Below, piece by piece: positions 8,268-16,671 of a DNA stretch of 64,000 nucleotides. Position numbers and translations under genes: made by a program. Numbering within the stretch: position 1 is the stretch's first letter; each line of letters starts with the position of its first letter. Origin of the DNA: Oscillospiraceae bacterium (GTDB lineage Bacteria > Bacillota > Clostridia > Saccharofermentanales > Saccharofermentanaceae); the NCBI GenBank assembly GCA_015069205.1, contig SVIZ01000001.1, positions 317,155 to 381,154 on the forward strand, written 5' to 3'. Below the pieces are notes generated by a model that did no database searches, was not told the DNA's origin, and was given only the letters and a program-made list of their open reading frames with translations.

Positions 8268-8527
8268 TACCCACTAAACTCCGATTTTTATAAAGTTAGT
8301 GGGTAATTTTCCAAAGCCGAAACTTAATTCACAAGATCATTTACCCACTAAACATCGAATATCTGCGAGTTAGTGGGTAAATTTTCGAAGTTATAACGCG
8401 ATTTAAATGATTCCTTACCCACTAACCTGTTACTTTTTGAAGTTTAGTGGGTATTCTCATCGAAAACATAAACGGAAAAGAAACTAAAATACCCACTAAA
8501 TCGGGATTTTCCGTCGTTTAGTGGGTA
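8268..8527. repeat. Hairpin array block B: four 38-bp inverted repeats, 74-bp period
   Basis: Four units start at 8268, 8342, 8416 and 8490, again exactly 74 bp apart. Each spans exactly 38 bp with arms TACCCACTAA(A) and (T)TTAGTGGGTA. Compared with block A the left arm has T to C and the right arm the matching A to G, so pairing is kept in every unit. Block B follows block A after only 2 bp. The last unit abuts the hpf terminator. Unit 8342 has a stem extended to 13 bp. Confidence 0.9.
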
Positions 8528-8553
8528 AAAAAGAGGCTGCCATAAAGGCAGCC
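8526..8553 (-). terminator. Rho-independent terminator of hpf
   Basis: On the minus strand GGCTGCC pairs with GGCAGCC (loop of 5 nt), then TCTTTTTT. It lies 30 nt after the hpf stop and directly adjoins the last hairpin of the array. Confidence 0.9.
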
Positions 8554-8582
8554 CCCGGATATATTTTTAACTTGATCAGATA

Positions 8583-9125
8583 TCAGTATTCAGGTTCGAG
8601 TAATCCGTAACCTCCGTCATATCTCTTGTAAACAACACATACTGAATTTGTATCACTGTCGAGATATACGAAGAAATCGTGTCCGAGCATCTCAAGCTGA
8701 AGGATAGCATCTTCGGATGTCATGGGTCTTAAAGCGAACTGCTTGCGCTTTGTGATCTTATCATCCTTCTCGTCAACGAAGTCGAAATCTGCTCCGCCGT
8801 CATCCTCGAGATAATTAACAATTCCCGGGAAGTCCTTCTTTCTCTTAAGGAACTTGGTCTTCTGTCTTCTGATCTGAGATTCAAGCTTATCGACTGTTCT
8901 GTCAACTGCTGTAAGGATATCCTCATCGCTTGCCTCAGCCCTTAAGATCTTGCCGTCGAATTTCATTGTGATCTCAACGATCATCTCGGGACCTTCAGGT
9001 CTGATACGGACATTGAGTGAACCTTCATCGCCGAAGTACTTGTCGAACTTAGACATCTTGGCGGCGATCTTCTCTTCAAGTCTTGTACCGATGCGAATTC
9101 CGTTGCCCTGTGTAGTGATCTTCAT
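8583..9125 (-). CDS. hpf: Ribosome hibernation promoting factor, long form
   Basis: A 180-residue HPF of the long type. The N-terminal domain (residues 1-100) has the sigma-54 modulation/RaiA fold (MKITTQGNGIRIGTRLEEKIAAKMSKFDKYF). The C-terminal dimerisation domain (residues about 125-180) contains the conserved PMTSEDAILQLEMLGHDFFVYLD segment. Long HPF dimerises 70S into inactive 100S ribosomes in stationary phase. SD AAGGGAG precedes ATG. A TATAAT-like -10 (9178-9183) lies upstream with a weak -35, and the leader holds a small perfect inverted repeat, TTTTGAA/TTCAAAA. The hairpin array begins directly after its terminator. Confidence 0.95.
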   Translation of the reverse strand: MKITTQGNGIRIGTRLEEKIAAKMSKFDKYFGDEGSLNVRIRPEGPEMIVEITMKFDGKILRAEASDEDILTAVDRTVDKLESQIRRQKTKFLKRKKDFPGIVNYLEDDGGADFDFVDEKDDKITKRKQFALRPMTSEDAILQLEMLGHDFFVYLDSDTNSVCVVYKRYDGGYGLLEPEY

Positions 9126-9225
9126 AAAATCACTCCCTTCCGTTTTGAAGTTTCAAAAGGCTTTGACCTTTGATTAAATTATAAACGATTGAGGGAGCGA
9201 ATTAAGTTAAATTTGTATTAATTCA

Positions 9226-9738
9226 TCAGTCTTCGTGCTCAGACCAGATGTTTGCGCCGCCGCGGTCAAGAGCAACAAGGCCGGTACGGCACATCTCGAT
9301 GATGTCGAACTTCTTCATATACTCGATGAATGCATCGATCTTCTGGCTGTCACCTGTGGCTTCGATGCTGATCGCTTCATCTGTGAAGTCGATGATCTTC
9401 GTGCGGAAAATATTTGTCGCTTCAACGATGTCAGCATGCTGCTGTTCGGTGTTCCTGACCTTTATGAGAAGAAGTTCTCTCTTGATACATTCTTCTGCAG
9501 AAAGAACGATGACTTTTTTAACGTTGTAGAGTTTACGGAGCTGGGACACAACCTGATCCTTCTCGTTCTTCTCTGCACTTAAAGTGATAGTGATACGGGA
9601 ATACTCAGGAGATTCCGTCTCACCTACCGTGAGGGAATCGATGTTATATCCGCGTCTTGTGAACATGGCGGTAACACGTGAGAGGACACCATACTGGTTA
9701 TCAACGTAGATCGCAATGATTATCTTATTTTTCTGCAT
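9226..9738 (-). CDS. ilvN: Acetolactate synthase small (regulatory) subunit
   Basis: A 170-residue IlvN/IlvH. The N-terminal ACT domain (IAIYVDNQYGVLSRVTAMFTRRGYNIDSLTVG) binds valine for feedback inhibition; the C-terminal domain activates the large subunit. Length is typical for the family. It overlaps the 3' end of ilvB by 14 bp and has a strong SD (GGAGGGAGGA) inside ilvB, so the two are co-translated. Role: first common step of branched-chain amino acid synthesis. Confidence 0.96.
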   Translation of the reverse strand: MQKNKIIIAIYVDNQYGVLSRVTAMFTRRGYNIDSLTVGETESPEYSRITITLSAEKNEKDQVVSQLRKLYNVKKVIVLSAEECIKRELLLIKVRNTEQQHADIVEATNIFRTKIIDFTDEAISIEATGDSQKIDAFIEYMKKFDIIEMCRTGLVALDRGGANIWSEHED

Positions 9739-11407
9739 CGCTGATATCCTCCCTCCTCAAGATGAGATTGTTGAATGTTCCGCCCGGTTTTAACATCGGA
9801 AGAACAACGCTGTCGGTCTTTATCGTAAGATCGATCACAGCAGGTCCTTTTACCTTATACGCTTTCTTAAAAGCTTCTTCAAAAGACTCTTTGTCGGTTG
9901 CTTTAAAACCCTTGGCACCAAAAGCCTGTGCGAGCTTAACGAAGTCTGTCTTACGGTCAAGCGTGGTATTTGAATATCTTCCGTCGAAGAATATCTTCTG
10001 CCACTGTCTTACCATTCCCAGTGCATGGTTGTTAAAGATAACTATCGTTACGGGAACATTGTATGTAACCGCAGTTGCAAGTTCATTAAGACACATGCCG
10101 AAGCTTCCGTCACCTGTGATAAGAACGCTTCTCTTACCTGTTCCCATATAGCTTCCGATGGCAGCGCCAAGACCGAATCCCATGGTTCCCAGACCGCCCG
10201 ATGTGATCCATGTGCGCTTGTTTCTGAACTTGAAGAACTGTGCTGTCCAGCACTGATGCTGACCTACGTCAGTAACGATCCTTGTGTCGGGTTTTACGAT
10301 ATCGGAAATGATGTTGATCGTATCACGCGGCAGGAAAGGAAGTCCTTCGTATGCATCTGCCTCTCTCTGCTTGAGCTGCTCAACTTTCTTGATCCATTCC
10401 GTATTCTTGCGCTGGGGAACTGCATGTGTAAGATGCTTTACAAAATCTTTTATGTCACAGCAGACACCGAGATCAACAGGAATATTCTTGCCGATTTCGG
10501 CACGGTCACAGTCAACGTGGATCTTTGTAGCGGAGAGAGAAAACTTCTCCGTTTTTCCCGTTGCCCTGTCCGAAAATCTAACGCCCAGAGCGAGTATCAA
10601 ATCTGCTTTTGCAAGCGCAACAGAGGATGCATAACGTCCGTGCATTCCCTGCATTCCCAAAAATCTCGGAGAGTCGGAAGGTATCTCAGAAAGTCCCATC
10701 ATGGAACATCCGATTACGGCATCGAGTTTGTCGGCAAGTTTGATTATGTCTTCGCCGAGTTCTGTTCTTACGGCACCGCCGCCGAAATAGATATAAGGTC
10801 TTTTGGATTCCTTGATAAGCTGTACTGCTTTATCAATATCTTCTGTGTTACATCCGGGAAGGACTTCAGGTTTCTCGACAGGCTTTTTCTTGTAATCGAA
10901 AACAGCCTCCTGGACATCTTTAGGAATATCGATCAGGACCGGACCTGGTCTTCCGGACTGTGCTATCTCAAAAGCTTTTCTCACAACATCTGCGAGCTTG
11001 GAAATCTTGTGTACGAAGAAGTTGTGTTTTGTGATGGGAAGAGTAATGCCGGTGATATCGATCTCCTGGAACGAGTCTCTTCCGATCATGGAATTGCTTA
11101 CGTTGCCCGTAATGGCAACAAGCGGGATCGAATCAAGATAGGCCGTGGCGATTCCTGTGACAAGGTTGGTTGCACCGGGACCGGAAGTCGCAATAACGAC
11201 TCCGGTCTTTCCGGTGGATCTTGCATAACCATCTGCTGCGTGAACAGCACCTTCTTCGTGAGCGGTCAGGATGTGCTTGATCTTATCCTGCTTGTCGTAG
11301 AGTTTGTCATAGATATCAACGACCATTCCGCCCGGAAAACCGAACACCGTATCAACACCTTGTTCTAACAAGGTCTCGACAAGTATCTGTGCCCCGGTCA
11401 TCTTCAT
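9725..11407 (-). CDS. ilvB: Acetolactate synthase large (catalytic) subunit
   Basis: A 560-residue ThDP enzyme. The N-terminal PYR domain starts MTGAQILVETLLEQGVDTVFGFPGG and holds the catalytic Glu in AHEEGAVHAADGYAR. The central FAD-binding-type domain is followed by the PP domain with the GDGSFGM ... NN motif (residues about 438-465) for ThDP/Mg. It condenses two pyruvates to acetolactate, or pyruvate with 2-ketobutyrate. It follows the peptidase gene by 27 bp with no terminator between and overlaps ilvN downstream. No T-box or leader attenuator is visible directly in front. Confidence 0.97.
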   Translation of the reverse strand: MKMTGAQILVETLLEQGVDTVFGFPGGMVVDIYDKLYDKQDKIKHILTAHEEGAVHAADGYARSTGKTGVVIATSGPGATNLVTGIATAYLDSIPLVAITGNVSNSMIGRDSFQEIDITGITLPITKHNFFVHKISKLADVVRKAFEIAQSGRPGPVLIDIPKDVQEAVFDYKKKPVEKPEVLPGCNTEDIDKAVQLIKESKRPYIYFGGGAVRTELGEDIIKLADKLDAVIGCSMMGLSEIPSDSPRFLGMQGMHGRYASSVALAKADLILALGVRFSDRATGKTEKFSLSATKIHVDCDRAEIGKNIPVDLGVCCDIKDFVKHLTHAVPQRKNTEWIKKVEQLKQREADAYEGLPFLPRDTINIISDIVKPDTRIVTDVGQHQCWTAQFFKFRNKRTWITSGGLGTMGFGLGAAIGSYMGTGKRSVLITGDGSFGMCLNELATAVTYNVPVTIVIFNNHALGMVRQWQKIFFDGRYSNTTLDRKTDFVKLAQAFGAKGFKATDKESFEEAFKKAYKVKGPAVIDLTIKTDSVVLPMLKPGGTFNNLILRREDISDAEK

Positions 11408-11434
11408 TCTTTAAATCCTCTTATTCAATCAATC

Positions 11435-14400
11435 TCATTCAACCTGGCAGACAGAAATAATAGTTCTGTTGTTTGCGCCCTTTAAGTTAACGGTGATAAT
11501 GTAATATCCCGGCTGTACGCCGCCTGTATAGTCGAAGTGATATGCGTATCCTTCACCTTCTTCGACACATGTAGCAACACCGCTATATACATCTGCCTGA
11601 AGCTCCCTGTCAGAGAACATGGTGTCAGGGCTGTAGTAGAACTCAAATTCGAATTCTTCATCAGAGTATTCTGAAGTGTACGCTACAAGTGAGATCGTTG
11701 AAGTACCGGAAGGATAGATGCAGTCATCGGAGAATGTTCCGTCTTCAAATACCCATTCAATGTCGTCTGCTGCACCAACGGCGTTGCTTGAATCGTAAGT
11801 GACGACGAAACCGAGCATTGTTGTTGCATCAAGTGTACCCTCATCGTAGTTGCCGCCGTTTGAATAGCCGTTATCGCCTCTTTCAACGTTGATCTCGTAA
11901 GCAGGCTTACCGGGTCTTAACGGGAGATAATAATCATTGTTGTATACATCGTAAAGATCGAATGCGATGTAGCACTCAACGTCATCGTAATTAACTGTTG
12001 AATAGTTGTAAAGCTCGAGAGCCTTCTCGTATGAAACAGCATCACCGAGTTCAGAGTATTCCATAGTCTGGGTATTGCCGTCATAGTATTCCTTGACGAA
12101 TATGATCTGATCATTTTCGGTGAACTGGCTACCCTGATTTACATCATAAGTATCGTTAATGATATCAGCATTATAATAGCCGATGATCGTACCATCCTTA
12201 TCATCAGAGCTGAAAGCGATTACGACATATGATGTCTGACCGTTTACAAGGGCCTCGGCACCGATGTACTTGTACCACTTACCGTCATCAGCAACCTCGT
12301 ACTTAAGGCACTCGCAGGTTACGAATCCGAAATTCTTGAAGTAAACCCAGTTGATAGGGTTTTCGAGAATGATGTATCCGTTGCTGTCAACAGTGTACTG
12401 GTCATCTGTACCGAAATAGTAGATTTTGTCCTGTTCATCAGGATCAATGATAGCAAGTGTTACCTTGACTTCACGGATGATCTTCCAGTCTTCTTCTGTA
12501 AGCGTGATAGCTTCATATTCACCCATGTCAACAACAAGGCTGGAGATATCATATACGTTACCGGATTCGATGGAGTTAGCATCTGCAGGCTGGACATACC
12601 AGTCACCTGCATAGTTTGTAGCCTGAAGGATATAGAGTTCCTTACTTACGAACTTGTCATAGAACTGGATCGTTGTGTCACTGTAACCCAATGTAACGAA
12701 TGTAAGTCTTGCTTCATCGTAGTACTGGGGATAGAGGTAAGGTGAATATGTTGTCATACCGTGAGCATATGTGTAAGAGTTGTTGCTCTCGGTGAAAACA
12801 CAGTTACCTACTTCGTTTACGAGCTTGCTTGCAGCTCTCTCAATGTTAGCATCACCACAGTTGATGTACTTGTTCGCAAGTGTTGTAAGGTCTACAGAGT
12901 CTGTTGATTCGAATGAACCGCAGTCATCTCTGAGCTGTACGAACTCAATGTAACCCTCTGTTGTGAATACTCTGGTGTCAAGGGCAGCAATGAAAGCTTC
13001 ATATGCTTCAAATACTTCATTGATATTGTCAGTATCAATAGCAGACATGCATGTATCGATACCGAAGTATCCTGTGGTCTGCTGTGTTGTTTCTACGGTA
13101 TCCATGTAGTCTCTTACGATGAACTCACCATAGTCCTTGGCTGTACCGTTGAAGTCAGGTCCGATGTAGTTAAGAAAGTTTGTATAGTTGATACCGATAT
13201 CATAGTAAGCACTTCCCCATGTAGGGCTCTCTGCTGCAATGATGTACTCAGTATAAGGATCAAGCGCCTTGGCAACTTCGAGAGATCCCATGAGACATGC
13301 ATTGAAGATGATCGACTCAAACTCGATATCGCAGTTACCGATAGCCTGAGCCATCTCGATCTCAGTAAGTGTACCGTCGTGAATTTCATCGTAACCGAAT
13401 CCCAACGGAACTCCGCCGCCGTGATCCCACAATACGAGGATGTATTTCTCAGCCGGATAGTTCTCCTTTGAGAACTTAACGAAGTCTTCAAGAGTTTCAG
13501 GCTCAACCATGCTTACGTCACCTAGATCTGAAAGTTTCTCGATGTTACCGTTTGCGATGGAGAAACGCTGCGTAATGCCGTCTGTCATATAATTGTTTCT
13601 GAAGTCAGTACAGCCGCCAACCTGAAGTACGAGGTTGAGATCGGAATTAGGTGTAGCTGCCATCATTTCCTTAACATCAGCAGAGAGGCAGGAAGCAGTA
13701 GACTCAAGGTCTGTTCCGATCGCATATACCATGATGGTTCTTTCGGCGAGTTCGGAAACAGGCTCTGTAACAGTAGTCTCTGTTTCATCTTCTGTTGTTC
13801 TCTTTGTACGCTCAGTTTCTTCCGTCTTATTGTTAATGAAAACTGCAACTGCGATTATCGCGCCGACGATAATTACAAGACCTGCTGCAGTAAGACCGAT
13901 GATGAGACCCAGAACACCCTTCTTCTTTTTCTTGGGTGCTTCAGTCGTAGCTGCAGGCTGTGCTGCGGGAGCAATCGGAGCTGCATCTCCAAAAGCAGAC
14001 TGTACGGGAGCTGCACCAACAGGAGCTGGTGCAGGAGCCGGGGCAGGTGCTGCTGCAGGAACTGCTGCTTCAACAGGTGCCGGAGCAGGTGCCGGAGCGG
14101 GTGCTGCAGGAACTGCTGCTTCTACAGGAGCTGCCTCTACAACGGGTTCAACAACCGGTGCAGGTTCCGGGATGGGTTCCGGAATCGGTGCAGGTGCGGG
14201 TTCAACTGGAGCTGCAACGACTGGTTCGGACGTTACTTCTGCAACAGGAGTTACGGGAGTTACAGGAACTACCGGAGCCACAGGAGCAGATGCTGGTTCA
14301 ACAATGGGTGCGGGAATTCCCGGAGCAGAGCCGGCTGCAGGAGCTGACGTATACACCAGGTGTGTCAGATCATTTCCGCATCCGCCACAAAACTTTTCGG

Positions 14401-14437
14401 AGCCGTTAAGTTCTTTTCCACAATTCGGACAATGCAT
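11435..14437 (-). CDS. Membrane-anchored clostripain-like (C11) cysteine peptidase with zinc ribbon
   Basis: A 1000-residue protein. A zinc ribbon (C3/C6, C17/C20) comes first, then about 110 residues rich in Pro-Ala-Val. A single membrane helix follows (GVLGLIIGLTAAGLVIIVGAIIAVAVF, about 175-200). The C11 peptidase domain starts at RTIMVYAIGTDLES. The clan CD dyad is visible as His in LWDHGGG and Cys in IIFNACLMGSLEVAKAL. The remaining C-terminal part is a large beta-rich extracellular region with no domain I can name. The zinc ribbon should face the cytoplasm and the peptidase the outside. SD GAGGTGA precedes ATG; it sits 20 bp after the flavodiiron gene. Confidence 0.9.
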   Translation of the reverse strand: MHCPNCGKELNGSEKFCGGCGNDLTHLVYTSAPAAGSAPGIPAPIVEPASAPVAPVVPVTPVTPVAEVTSEPVVAAPVEPAPAPIPEPIPEPAPVVEPVVEAAPVEAAVPAAPAPAPAPAPVEAAVPAAAPAPAPAPAPVGAAPVQSAFGDAAPIAPAAQPAATTEAPKKKKKGVLGLIIGLTAAGLVIIVGAIIAVAVFINNKTEETERTKRTTEDETETTVTEPVSELAERTIMVYAIGTDLESTASCLSADVKEMMAATPNSDLNLVLQVGGCTDFRNNYMTDGITQRFSIANGNIEKLSDLGDVSMVEPETLEDFVKFSKENYPAEKYILVLWDHGGGVPLGFGYDEIHDGTLTEIEMAQAIGNCDIEFESIIFNACLMGSLEVAKALDPYTEYIIAAESPTWGSAYYDIGINYTNFLNYIGPDFNGTAKDYGEFIVRDYMDTVETTQQTTGYFGIDTCMSAIDTDNINEVFEAYEAFIAALDTRVFTTEGYIEFVQLRDDCGSFESTDSVDLTTLANKYINCGDANIERAASKLVNEVGNCVFTESNNSYTYAHGMTTYSPYLYPQYYDEARLTFVTLGYSDTTIQFYDKFVSKELYILQATNYAGDWYVQPADANSIESGNVYDISSLVVDMGEYEAITLTEEDWKIIREVKVTLAIIDPDEQDKIYYFGTDDQYTVDSNGYIILENPINWVYFKNFGFVTCECLKYEVADDGKWYKYIGAEALVNGQTSYVVIAFSSDDKDGTIIGYYNADIINDTYDVNQGSQFTENDQIIFVKEYYDGNTQTMEYSELGDAVSYEKALELYNYSTVNYDDVECYIAFDLYDVYNNDYYLPLRPGKPAYEINVERGDNGYSNGGNYDEGTLDATTMLGFVVTYDSSNAVGAADDIEWVFEDGTFSDDCIYPSGTSTISLVAYTSEYSDEEFEFEFYYSPDTMFSDRELQADVYSGVATCVEEGEGYAYHFDYTGGVQPGYYIITVNLKGANNRTIISVCQVE

Positions 14438-14457
14438 TTGTTCACCTCTTTTTGTAT

Positions 14458-15666
14458 TTACTTATTCCTAATATCGTTATCAATGGCTTCGGCAAGCGCT
14501 TCGATGCCATGCCTCGTTGCATCATTGCCGGATGACTTGATTGTAACCGTTTCCCCGGTAATTTTGCAATTTTTGAGTCCTTCGAGTAGCGGAAGGATAT
14601 TTTTCGCTGCGCTTGGAGCCCATGTACCATTCTCTATGACAGAGAACGACCTTGCGGTCAATCCGTGAGCAGCAAGCTCTCTTACCGCATGCTCGACCGG
14701 AGAATACACATTATTGTTATATGTAGGCGTTGCGATGACAATGTGACTGTATGTGAAAGCAGCGGCAATGATGTCAGAAATATCCGTAGCCGATGCGTCC
14801 AGGATAACAGAATCGATCCCCCTCTTATCAAGCTCTGTCATGAGGACTTCTGCTGCATTTGCAGTATGTCCGTAGATAGAACCAGTTAGAATAAATACGC
14901 CTTCAACTTCAGGAGTATAAGAACCCCATGTCTTGTAGCAGTTGATGATCTTATCGATGTCCTTGCGCCATACATAAGAATGTAGAGGACAGATCATCTT
15001 GATATCAAGCTGTGAAGCCTTATTTATCGCCGCAACAGTCTGCATGCCGTACTTGCCGACGATGTTTGTGTAATAGCGGCGCGCTTCGCCAAGAAGATCT
15101 TTTTCAAAGTCCTTACCGTCTGCAAATATGGAACCGTTTATAGCGCCGTAACTTCCGAATGCATCAGCACTGAAAAGTATACCTTCTGTCTCATCGAAAC
15201 TCAGCATGACCTCAGGCCAGTGGACCATAGGTGCGAATACGAATCTAAGCTTGTGATCGCCCAATGTCAGTTCATCACCGTCTTTTACGACAACGGCTCT
15301 TGCAGAGTAATCCTTCCCGGGGAAGAACTGCGAAATGAACTGAAGTGTCTTTGCGTTAACGATCACCTTAGCATCTGCATTCGCATCAAGAACTTCAGCA
15401 AGAGTTGCAGAGTGATCGGGTTCCATATGATGAACGACAACATAATCAAGAGTACGTCCCGCAAGACAATACTCCAGATTCTCGAAAAAGATATCAGCCG
15501 TCTCACTGCCGACCGTGTCAAATAAAACGGTAGCGCCGCAGTCGAGGAAATATGAATTGTAATTCATTCCGGAATTCAGCTTATATACATTTTCGAACTT
15601 CTGAATTTTGCGGTCGATCCCTCCGATCCACGTCAGATCATCAGTAAGTTTCCTGATGTTATACAT
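14458..15666 (-). CDS. A-type flavoprotein (flavodiiron protein, FprA/ROO family)
   Basis: A 402-residue protein. The N-terminal metallo-beta-lactamase-like domain carries the di-iron motif HxExDH (H80, E82, D84, H85) plus further His ligands around residues 148 and 226. The C-terminal flavodoxin domain begins near VEGVFILTGSIYGHTANAAEVL and binds FMN. Such proteins reduce O2 to water and/or NO to N2O in anaerobes, with electrons from rubredoxin or similar. It starts 12 bp after the NupC gene and therefore may be read through from the purine operon. SD AGGAGGAG precedes ATG. Confidence 0.95.
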   Translation of the reverse strand: MYNIRKLTDDLTWIGGIDRKIQKFENVYKLNSGMNYNSYFLDCGATVLFDTVGSETADIFFENLEYCLAGRTLDYVVVHHMEPDHSATLAEVLDANADAKVIVNAKTLQFISQFFPGKDYSARAVVVKDGDELTLGDHKLRFVFAPMVHWPEVMLSFDETEGILFSADAFGSYGAINGSIFADGKDFEKDLLGEARRYYTNIVGKYGMQTVAAINKASQLDIKMICPLHSYVWRKDIDKIINCYKTWGSYTPEVEGVFILTGSIYGHTANAAEVLMTELDKRGIDSVILDASATDISDIIAAAFTYSHIVIATPTYNNNVYSPVEHAVRELAAHGLTARSFSVIENGTWAPSAAKNILPLLEGLKNCKITGETVTIKSSGNDATRHGIEALAEAIDNDIRNK

Positions 15667-15678
15667 AGATTCTCCTCC

Positions 15679-16671
15679 TTATCTGTCCTCTCGGTAGTAA
15701 TTGCGTCCGATCGCCTCCGGTTCTCCGCTTTGCTTTTTCTTTGAAAGTGAAGATGTAATAAGTACGAGGAGCGTTATGATGAACGGCAATGCCGAGAAGA
15801 AGTGTGATGGTATTTTGGTAAGCCAGCCAAGTGCATCCGGGAAGGTATATGCAAGCGCTGCGTTCTGGACTCTCAACGTGTTGAAGAAACCGAAAATGAG
15901 AGTTCCGAGAATTGCCTTTGCAGGGCTCCAGTTAGCGAAGATAACGAGTGCTATAGAGATCCAGCCGTAACCGTTGATCCAGCAGTTAGAACCTTCGAAA
16001 GTACCGCCCATGTTAAGTCCCATGTAAAGACCGCCCAAGCCCATGATGCCTGAACCGATTATGATGTGAATATACTTGTACATAGCAACATTGACACCTA
16101 AAGAGTCTGCAGCTGCAGGGTTCTCACCGATTGCGCGGAGCTTTAATCCGGGTACAGTTTTCTTAAAGTAGAGCCACATTAAGATCGCGATGGCGATGCC
16201 GAGATAAACAAGGATTCCGTGAGAGAAAATTGCTTTTCCGAGGAACGGAATATCAGAAAGACCGGGAATGTGTATCGGCTGCGAATGAGCATCCAATCTT
16301 GTGCCTGAAAGCTGCGGCCAACCGCCTGCACTGTTGGACAATGCGTTTCCGATGAAATAATAGAAAGCAACACCGAATGTAGTGATCGTAAGACCCGTTA
16401 CGTTCTGGTTTGCCTGAAGAGTAACAGTTAAGAACGAGAATAAGAGTCCGACAAGTCCTGATGCGATGAAGCTTACAAGACATGCGACAAAAAGACTGTC
16501 GCATTTAGCGCCTGCAAGATAACCTGCTACTGCGCCTATTGCCATCGTGCCTTCGACACCGAGATTCAGTGAGCCTGATTTCTCGATCATGATCTCACCT
16601 GTCGTACCGTAAAGAAGCGGTATGTTATAAACGATTATGTTAAAGAGGAACAACGTAAATACTTCAAGCAT
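15679..16671 (-). CDS. Nucleoside ABC transporter permease, NupC-type (BmpA-linked)
   Basis: A 330-residue inner-membrane permease with 8-9 hydrophobic segments, in the branched-chain amino acid/ribose permease superfamily. Typical phrases are GEIMIEKSGSLNLGVEGTMAIGAVAGY near the N-terminus and LGVNVAMYKYIHIIIGSGIMGLGGLYMGLN in the second half. It overlaps the other permease gene by 8 bp (16664-16671), indicating one operon and probably a heterodimer of the two permeases. Uptake of purine nucleosides or bases is inferred from the linked xpt gene. Confidence 0.93.
   Translation of the reverse strand: MLEVFTLFLFNIIVYNIPLLYGTTGEIMIEKSGSLNLGVEGTMAIGAVAGYLAGAKCDSLFVACLVSFIASGLVGLLFSFLTVTLQANQNVTGLTITTFGVAFYYFIGNALSNSAGGWPQLSGTRLDAHSQPIHIPGLSDIPFLGKAIFSHGILVYLGIAIAILMWLYFKKTVPGLKLRAIGENPAAADSLGVNVAMYKYIHIIIGSGIMGLGGLYMGLNMGGTFEGSNCWINGYGWISIALVIFANWSPAKAILGTLIFGFFNTLRVQNAALAYTFPDALGWLTKIPSHFFSALPFIITLLVLITSSLSKKKQSGEPEAIGRNYYREDR

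Noticed and set aside
8008..8527. CRISPR array
   Set aside because: Only 10-11 bp arms are repeated, each unit is itself a hairpin with variable loop, and no cas gene is near. Regular spacing alone is not enough.
8583..9225. raiA-motif non-coding RNA near hpf
   Set aside because: The gene's upstream gap is only about 100 bp, too small for that RNA. The downstream array does not match its described structure as far as I can recall.
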